A stretch of 64,000 nt of DNA from Geodermatophilus sp. DSM 44513 (GTDB taxonomy: Bacteria; Actinomycetota; Actinomycetes; Mycobacteriales; Geodermatophilaceae): the NCBI RefSeq assembly GCF_032460525.1, contig NZ_CP135963.1, positions 4,092,001 through 4,156,000 of the forward strand, written 5' to 3'. The first letter of the stretch is position 1; each line of letters begins with the position of its first letter. The notes beneath the pieces were generated by a model. That model was not told the DNA's origin, did no database searches, and worked only from the letters and a program-made list of their open reading frames with translations. Made by a program: the position numbers and the translations under genes. Shown here piece after piece: positions 59,451 to 64,000 of the stretch.

Positions 59451-59552
59451 CTAGGCGCGCGGCGTAGGCAGGGAGGTCAGCACTACGAGTGCTGACGCCA
59501 AGCACAGGTGGGCGAACCACAGGAGGACGTCATTTCTGTGCATCAGCGACAT
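59451..59552 (-). CDS. Candidate 33-residue membrane peptide next to the IS
   Basis: ATG 59552 has GGAGG 4 bp upstream. The peptide starts MSLMHRNDVLLWFAHLCLAS, which runs into a hydrophobic helix, and ends PTPRA. Its TAG stop is part of the CTAG target duplication at 59451-59454. The helix segment overlaps a 9-bp stem hairpin (59476-59496). It may be a real micropeptide, or the shortened front of a longer gene in the ancestor. Low certainty. Confidence 0.38.
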   Translation of the reverse strand: MSLMHRNDVLLWFAHLCLASALVVLTSLPTPRA

Positions 59553-59653
59553 TCCGCCTCCCACTGTTGCAGTACGGCAACGTTCGGCCTGATTCGAGAA
59601 CTGTCACGGGTAGCACTTGATGGTCATCGATCGAACGACCGACAAGGATCCCT

Positions 59654-60223
59654 ATGACTAGCCATCCCCGGCACCGCAGGCGCACGCTCGCTGCCGCAAC
59701 GCTCGTGGTGACGCTATCGCTCAGCGCCTGCAGCCAGGACAACCCCGTCGCCGACGAGGGCAGCGAGGTCCCCGGCGGCGCCGTCGGTCCGGACGAGGCG
59801 GTGAACGAGGACGTCAAGCTGCTGCAGGTTCAGCTCGAGTATCCGCTCGATGGCGTTTACGAGGAGGGCGAGGACGCTCGGCTGTTTCTCAGCATCGCCA
59901 ACACCGGCAGCGAGGAGGTCGACCTCGTGGACGTGCGCGGCCCCGATTTCCTCGACGCCACGCTCACCGTCGACGGGCGGTCGGCGGCAGCGATCACCGT
60001 GCCGGGCAACGACAACGTCTACGTCGGGGCGGAGGGAGCGCCGTCAATCGTGCTCGAGGACCTGCAGACGGAGCGGCGCTCGTCGCAATCCATCCCCGTC
60101 ACGTTCGTCTTCGAGAACGCCGGCCAGGTGACCATCGATGCCATGGTCGCCGCCGAGGGACAGAACCCGACGCCGACGTTCGATTTCCCCGATCCCGCCG
60201 AGGACGTCAGCCCCGACAGCTGA
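59654..60223 (+). CDS. LpqE-like lipoprotein (paralogue)
   Basis: A 189-residue lipoprotein. The signal segment ends in LSAC (lipobox) and the mature start is SQDNPVADEGSEVPGG. The Ig-like part has VKLLQVQLEYPLDGVYEEGE, DVRGPDFLDATLTVDGRSAA and IPVTFVFENAGQVTIDAMVA, and it ends in an acidic tail. It follows the same plan as the lipoprotein at 19748 (two-part beta domain, YP.(D/E)GVY motif), so the two are paralogues placed near the two ends of the stress region. Confidence 0.74.
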   Translation: MTSHPRHRRRTLAAATLVVTLSLSACSQDNPVADEGSEVPGGAVGPDEAVNEDVKLLQVQLEYPLDGVYEEGEDARLFLSIANTGSEEVDLVDVRGPDFLDATLTVDGRSAAAITVPGNDNVYVGAEGAPSIVLEDLQTERRSSQSIPVTFVFENAGQVTIDAMVAAEGQNPTPTFDFPDPAEDVSPDS

Positions 60224-60579
60224 TCCGATAGGGGTTCCACACGCGGGTCTCCACCGGCAGAGGGGCTCGCTGCCGCGGCAGGTTTCGGTCGAGGAACCGC
60301 GCCGTGCCGGTGATGGTCCGGGCCTCAACCGCCGCGTGGTGGGCATCGCCGGCCACTTCCGGCCCGAACGGCGCTCCCTGCGAGGGGAGGTCGAGAACTC
60401 TGGGAGGGGCCGGAGCCCGATCGACGAGGCGGACCTCACCTTGCGGACCGCTCTCTTCTTGAGGCGCGGTCCCGTCAGGAGGGATCCCCCACGGCTGACC
60501 CTTGAATCGCTCGACGCCTGACCGGGCGTCGCCCTGCAAACGGGGCACGATATGCGGACAACCGGACACGTACGGCACG
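60224..60579. other. Stretch without a clear gene
   Basis: About 356 bp between the lipoprotein and the patatin gene. A minus-strand frame (60207-60653) contains protein-like pieces such as ARFLDRNLPRQRAPLPVETR, but it overlaps both neighbours and has no recognised domain. I leave it uncalled. Confidence 0.4.
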
Positions 60580-61650
60580 TCACCGGGTGGGCGCGGAACC
60601 GCCGAGACTAGCCACTTTGCCCGGAAGACCCCCCGGCTCCGGCCGAAATCCATGATCCATCGCCGATGAGGCCGCGTGGCCGTCGAGGGCTTCCGTGGCG
60701 AGCCGGCGGCCGAGGTCGATCATCTCCTCGGCTCGGTGGAAGTCCAGGGTCCGGCAGGACGCTTTGGGGACGGTGATGAGCAGGTCAGGAGGATGGCCGG
60801 CGAGGGTGTACCTCATCACCACCGTCTGCAGGGCCTCGAGGGACATCTCCATCACGTCGAGCAGGCGTAGCCCGGCGGGTAGTGCCTCGAACAGTTCCTC
60901 CACCGCCTCGTCGGTCAGCTCGTCGTCGCTGGCCACCGGTGCGGTCCCACGCAGGCGGCCGAGGCGTGCCGCGAGTGCGCGGATGACCTGGCGGTCGAGG
61001 ACCTGGGTAGAGGTCCGTCGCAGGCCCTGGCTCCCATCCTCCGCTGCCGACGTTCTCCGGACTGAGGCACCGACCGCCGGGGGTGCCTGCTGACCGGACA
61101 GCGAGACCGCCACGGTCACATCGGCTCGCGCGGCCGCGGTGGCCGCGATCGGTAGCGGGTTCAACAGACCGCCGTCGGCGAGCAACCGACCGTGCATCAT
61201 CACAGGGGCGATGAAACCGGGCAGCGCGATGGACGCACGGATGGCCGCGTCCAGCGGTCCCTCCTGGAACCACACCTCCCTGCGCGCGCGGAGGTCGGTG
61301 GCGACTGCGGTGAACGGGATGGGCAGGTCCTCGATGAGCGCTCCGGCGAGGATCTCGTTGACCTTGGCGAGGATCCGTTCGGCGCGGATGGCTCCCGGTG
61401 CCTTCGTGGACAGGTCGAGTAGACGGAGCACGTCCCGTTGCCCCAGGTCGCGAACCCACTCCGAGTAGGGGCCGAGACCGCCGGCGGCGTGGAGGCCGCC
61501 GATCAGCGCGCCCATGGAGGTGCCGGAAATGCTGACGATCTCGCAGCCGCGTGCTTCGAGCACCTCGATGACGCCGATGTGGGCATACCCTCGGGCCCCA
61601 CCGCTGCCCAGCGCGAGCGCGACGCGGGTCCGTTGGGCCACGAGCTCCAT
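60580..61650 (-). CDS. Patatin-like phospholipase (RssA type)
   Basis: A 356-residue lipid acyl hydrolase. RVALALGSGGARGYAHIGVI holds the oxyanion-hole Gly run, VSISGTSMGALIGGLHAAGG the nucleophile Ser in GxSxG, and GRLLADGGLLNPLPI the catalytic Asp in DGG. The domain ends near residue 200; the remainder (about 155 residues) is helical and specific to actinobacterial RssA-like proteins. It would deacylate phospholipids. Start ATG 61650 matches the family N-terminus; the frame is open further upstream. Confidence 0.9.
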   Translation of the reverse strand: MELVAQRTRVALALGSGGARGYAHIGVIEVLEARGCEIVSISGTSMGALIGGLHAAGGLGPYSEWVRDLGQRDVLRLLDLSTKAPGAIRAERILAKVNEILAGALIEDLPIPFTAVATDLRARREVWFQEGPLDAAIRASIALPGFIAPVMMHGRLLADGGLLNPLPIAATAAARADVTVAVSLSGQQAPPAVGASVRRTSAAEDGSQGLRRTSTQVLDRQVIRALAARLGRLRGTAPVASDDELTDEAVEELFEALPAGLRLLDVMEMSLEALQTVVMRYTLAGHPPDLLITVPKASCRTLDFHRAEEMIDLGRRLATEALDGHAASSAMDHGFRPEPGGLPGKVASLGGSAPTR

Positions 61651-62208
61651 GGTATCGGTGCTCGCGTGGCGCGCCGTCCAACGGAGCTTTCCCCGCAACT
61701 GCCCGAGACAGCGCGACAAGCGGCGGTAAGGCATGAATCGTGTCGCTGTGACTGTGACGTGACTGCTGCAATGGCCTGCCCGCGTTCTCGGTGTGATCAT
61801 GCCGACCGCCGACGTTGAAGGCAGGGTTCCTCACGCCTCCTGCGGCGATCACCGAGGCTGCCTTCCGCCGTCGTCGTAGTCGCGAGCCAGCTTGAGCACC
61901 TCACGGTGCCCCCCGTGGGTTGGAGCCGACCGTGGCGCAGGAGTCTTCCGGCTGGGAACCACTCCGCCACCCGGGCAGATCGCGCCGTGTGAGCCCGCCG
62001 ATGATCAGAGTCTTCGACATCGTGCTCCATCCCAGTCCCGGCCGACCGTGATGGCATCGGCGGTGGCCTTCCCGGCTCTTCGGGCACCCGCCAACCGTCG
62101 CCTGACCGATCGCATCAGGCACCGTGGACACACGGAACCCCGCCGATATGGGTACGGCTGCAATGTAGGTCGGACGCGCCCCTCACCGAGGCGCGTGTCC
62201 CTTCAGGT
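61651..62208. other. Gene-free stretch
   Basis: About 560 bp upstream of the patatin gene. Both strands have only short frames without motif. No hairpin or promoter was recognised. Confidence 0.4.
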
Positions 62209-63210
62209 TCAGACGCCGGCTGCGCTGGTCGAGCTGAATGCGGCTGCCTGGGCCGACTCAGGGCGGACCACCATCACCGGGCACGGCGCATGAACCACAC
62301 AGTGCAGGGCAACCGAGCCGAGAACCATACCGACCAATCGGTTGTGGCTCCGACTGCCCACGACCAACAGGGCAGCTCCGTCGGCTCTCCGTACCAGCAC
62401 ATCACCAGGAGCGCCGTCCTCGGCGACAACGCGCACCGCTACGCCGGCCTCCTCCCCCAGCACCTCTGCAACGATGGCCTCGCCTCTGCGCTGCGCCTGC
62501 TCGAGCGTCTCCCCGACGGGCACCGCAGTCACCGCGTACAGCTCGCTCCAGTAGGACACCGGCTGGTAGACGACCACCGCCTCCACCTCGGCACCGAGCC
62601 GTCCGGCCTCCTGCACCGCCCGGGCAAGAGCGGCCCGCGACATGTCCGAGTCATCGACACCCACAACGACCCGCCCGGCCGCCGGCTGTGGTGTCGGATG
62701 CACCACCACGACGGGGCAGGGCGCATGGGTTGAGCAGTGCAGCGCCACCGAGCCAAGAAGAGTGCTCCGAACGCCCCCCCGACCGCGACTGCCCACCACC
62801 AGCAGCTGGGCCCCCGCCGCCCGCTGCACCAAGTGCTCAGTCGGTGGACCCGGCAACACGACGACATGCACCTGGATGGCCTCGGCTCCCTTCACCGTGG
62901 CCACCGCTGGTTCACTCATCACCTCGTTGAGGAGCGCGCGGACCCGCGCGTCGGTGTCTGACTGGATGCTCTCGATGCGCCCGGGGTCCAGGAGGTACGG
63001 ATCGACCCAATAGAGATCGGTGACGGGAAAGGTGCTGACCACCTCGAGGAAAGCGTCGGACCGAGCGGCGGCTGCCAGCGCCCAGACCAGTGCGGCACGT
63101 GCGCCCGGAGACCCGTCAACTCCCACAACGATCCGAGCCGCCGGCCGGTCTCCGGGCAGGTCAGCGGCGTCTGGGGCCGGTTCCGCCGTCATCGGGTCAC
63201 TGCTCACCAA
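62209..63210 (-). CDS. Tandem universal stress protein (second copy)
   Basis: A 333-residue protein of two Usp domains. Domain 1: ARIVVGVDGSPGARAALVWA with the ATP loop GSRGRGGVRSTLLGSVALHC. Domain 2: RVVVGVDDSDMSRAALARAV with GSRSHNRLVGMVLGSVALHC. Both loops end in the repeated phrase HAPCPV. AAGGGGA lies 7 bp before GTG 63210. It is more complete than the tandem Usp at 53117, whose second domain is shortened. Confidence 0.9.
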   Translation of the reverse strand: MVSSDPMTAEPAPDAADLPGDRPAARIVVGVDGSPGARAALVWALAAAARSDAFLEVVSTFPVTDLYWVDPYLLDPGRIESIQSDTDARVRALLNEVMSEPAVATVKGAEAIQVHVVVLPGPPTEHLVQRAAGAQLLVVGSRGRGGVRSTLLGSVALHCSTHAPCPVVVVHPTPQPAAGRVVVGVDDSDMSRAALARAVQEAGRLGAEVEAVVVYQPVSYWSELYAVTAVPVGETLEQAQRRGEAIVAEVLGEEAGVAVRVVAEDGAPGDVLVRRADGAALLVVGSRSHNRLVGMVLGSVALHCVVHAPCPVMVVRPESAQAAAFSSTSAAGV

Positions 63211-63625
63211 GAATTCCCCTTCCGCTCATCGACACACCCGGCGGCTACAGCCTCCACGGCTGCGCTATCCAAGGCACGGACCCACCTCTCGCCGCTAGAC
63301 ACCCTGCCCTTCAGGGACATGTCCAGGCTACGGAAATCCACTGACCTCAGTCGATGCTTCGCCGCACCCTGTCGGAAATGGGCCGACCCTGCTCGTACCC
63401 AGCGTTGTCGAGCGATTCCCAGGAGAGGTGCACAGACCGCGACCGGGAGACCGACGAGATCCGAGCCGACGTCTTCGAAGGCGCCGGCCAGCGCGGTCAC
63501 GTCGGTACTGACATTCTCTCGACCCGGACGAGCAACGCGAAGATGGCACAGCATAGGTACTGAGATTCGGGTGCTGAGATTCGGGTGCGGTGACGGTCCG
63601 GCCCCTGCGTCGTGCGGTCGGAAGA
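63211..63625. other. Gene-free stretch with tandem repeat
   Basis: About 415 bp between two minus-strand stress genes. It holds the 14-bp tandem repeat listed below; no gene was recognised. Confidence 0.4.
63560..63587. repeat. 14-bp perfect tandem duplication
   Basis: ctgagattcgggtg occurs at 63560-63573 and 63574-63587. Confidence 0.85.
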
Positions 63626-64000
63626 TCAGCGGACCGATTGCCCCGTAATCCGTTGGGCCTCCCCGTAGAGGTCGGCGTCGACCTGTACCTCGTACTCGGC
63701 AGCCTCCAGCGCGGTGACGCTGGAGAAGTCCCGCCGCCCACCCGTGGCCCAATGGCCGACGAAGCCGGCGATCGCGCCGAACACGGCACCGATGAGGACG
63801 GTGGTCAGCAGCACGCCCCACCAGACGGGGCCGATGGTGAAGATCGCGAATAGCAGGGCGATGAACAGACCGATCCAGGCACCGGTGCCGGCGCCGTAGA
63901 CGGCCGCTTTGCCCTTGGTCATCCGGCCGGTGACCGTTTCCACGCTGCGGACGCCGTTGCCGACAATGCGCGTGCGCTCGACCGGGAAACCGGCGTCGGA
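63626..64000 (-). CDS. General stress protein 17M/YflT-like (cut by right edge)
   Basis: The frame is open to the window edge and ends at 63626, giving about 124 C-terminal residues. DAGFPVERTRIVGNGVRSVE and TVTGRMTKGKAAVYGAGTGA are followed by two helices (WIGLFIALLFAIFTIGPVWW, LTTVLIGAVFGAIAGFVGHW) and SVTALEAAEYEVQVDADLYG. This is the YflT/general stress protein 17M pattern of actinobacteria (an N-terminal alpha/beta part, then two helices). A start at 63943 would cut the domain, so the true start lies beyond the window. Confidence 0.8.
   Translation of the reverse strand, partial: SDAGFPVERTRIVGNGVRSVETVTGRMTKGKAAVYGAGTGAWIGLFIALLFAIFTIGPVWWGVLLTTVLIGAVFGAIAGFVGHWATGGRRDFSSVTALEAAEYEVQVDADLYGEAQRITGQSVR

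Noticed and set aside
60207..60653. A 148-codon minus-strand frame between the lipoprotein and patatin genes
   Set aside because: Overlaps both neighbours, lacks a ribosome-binding site and shows no family motif; some pieces look protein-like, so it is left open.

Overview
The window is very GC-rich DNA with actinobacterial gene content (OpcA, LpqE-like lipoproteins, mycobacterial-type chaperone clusters, GAF-ANTAR, DUF5999). Gene content and order suggest a member of the Geodermatophilaceae or a close relative; that placement is an inference from memory, not from a search. No rRNA, tRNA or CRISPR was seen.

Layout. (a) 1-4.0 kb: an amidase (cut by the left edge), an NCS1 permease and a second amidase, a small import-and-hydrolyse unit for a nitrogen compound. 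(b) 4.0-7.3 kb: a PIN-type toxin-antitoxin pair, a membrane-bound GAF-PAS-GGDEF diguanylate cyclase and a small DUF5999 gene. (c) 7.9-13.7 kb: a TPP riboswitch followed by a tightly overlapping thiamine operon (HMP permease, thiE, thiO, thiS, thiG, a second ThiE/TenI-like gene, thiD). (d) 13.9-19.0 kb: a partly decayed pentose-phosphate block: intact transketolase and opcA, but a frameshifted pgl, an rpe stub, a broken FHA gene, and no zwf or tal.

(e) 19-64 kb: a long run of stress and protein-quality-control genes with remnants and gene-free gaps between them. It holds a Ca/H antiporter, an HtrA-like lipoprotein protease, a PLD-like enzyme, an operon dnaK-grpE-cbpA-cbpM-clpB-trx, two intact hsp20 genes and a third hsp20 remnant, hdeD, a SpoIIE-type phosphatase, dps, a glutaredoxin-like gene, a peroxiredoxin, NDH-2, ftsH, htpX plus an htpX remnant, terC, universal stress proteins, a patatin and an YflT-type gene. 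In content it resembles the proteobacterial transmissible locus of stress tolerance (hsp20, Clp ATPase, ftsH, hdeD, thioredoxin, HtrA/DegP, M48 protease, cation antiporter), but assembled from actinobacterial genes. I regard this as the main candidate for an undescribed system.

Three promoters in this island share GGAAT-N18-GTT, the recognition sequence of SigR/SigH-type ECF sigma factors. They lie before hdeD, before one hsp20, and before the hsp20 remnant plus htpX. Partner-switching and sensor proteins (STAS, SpoIIE phosphatase, HATPase, GAF-ANTAR) sit in the same stretch. The island is scarred: pseudogenes of htpX, hsp20, glgX (twice), a PAS gene and an ATP-grasp gene, an IS5-family element, and several 14-22 bp tandem duplications. 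This points to repeated duplication, breakage and repair.
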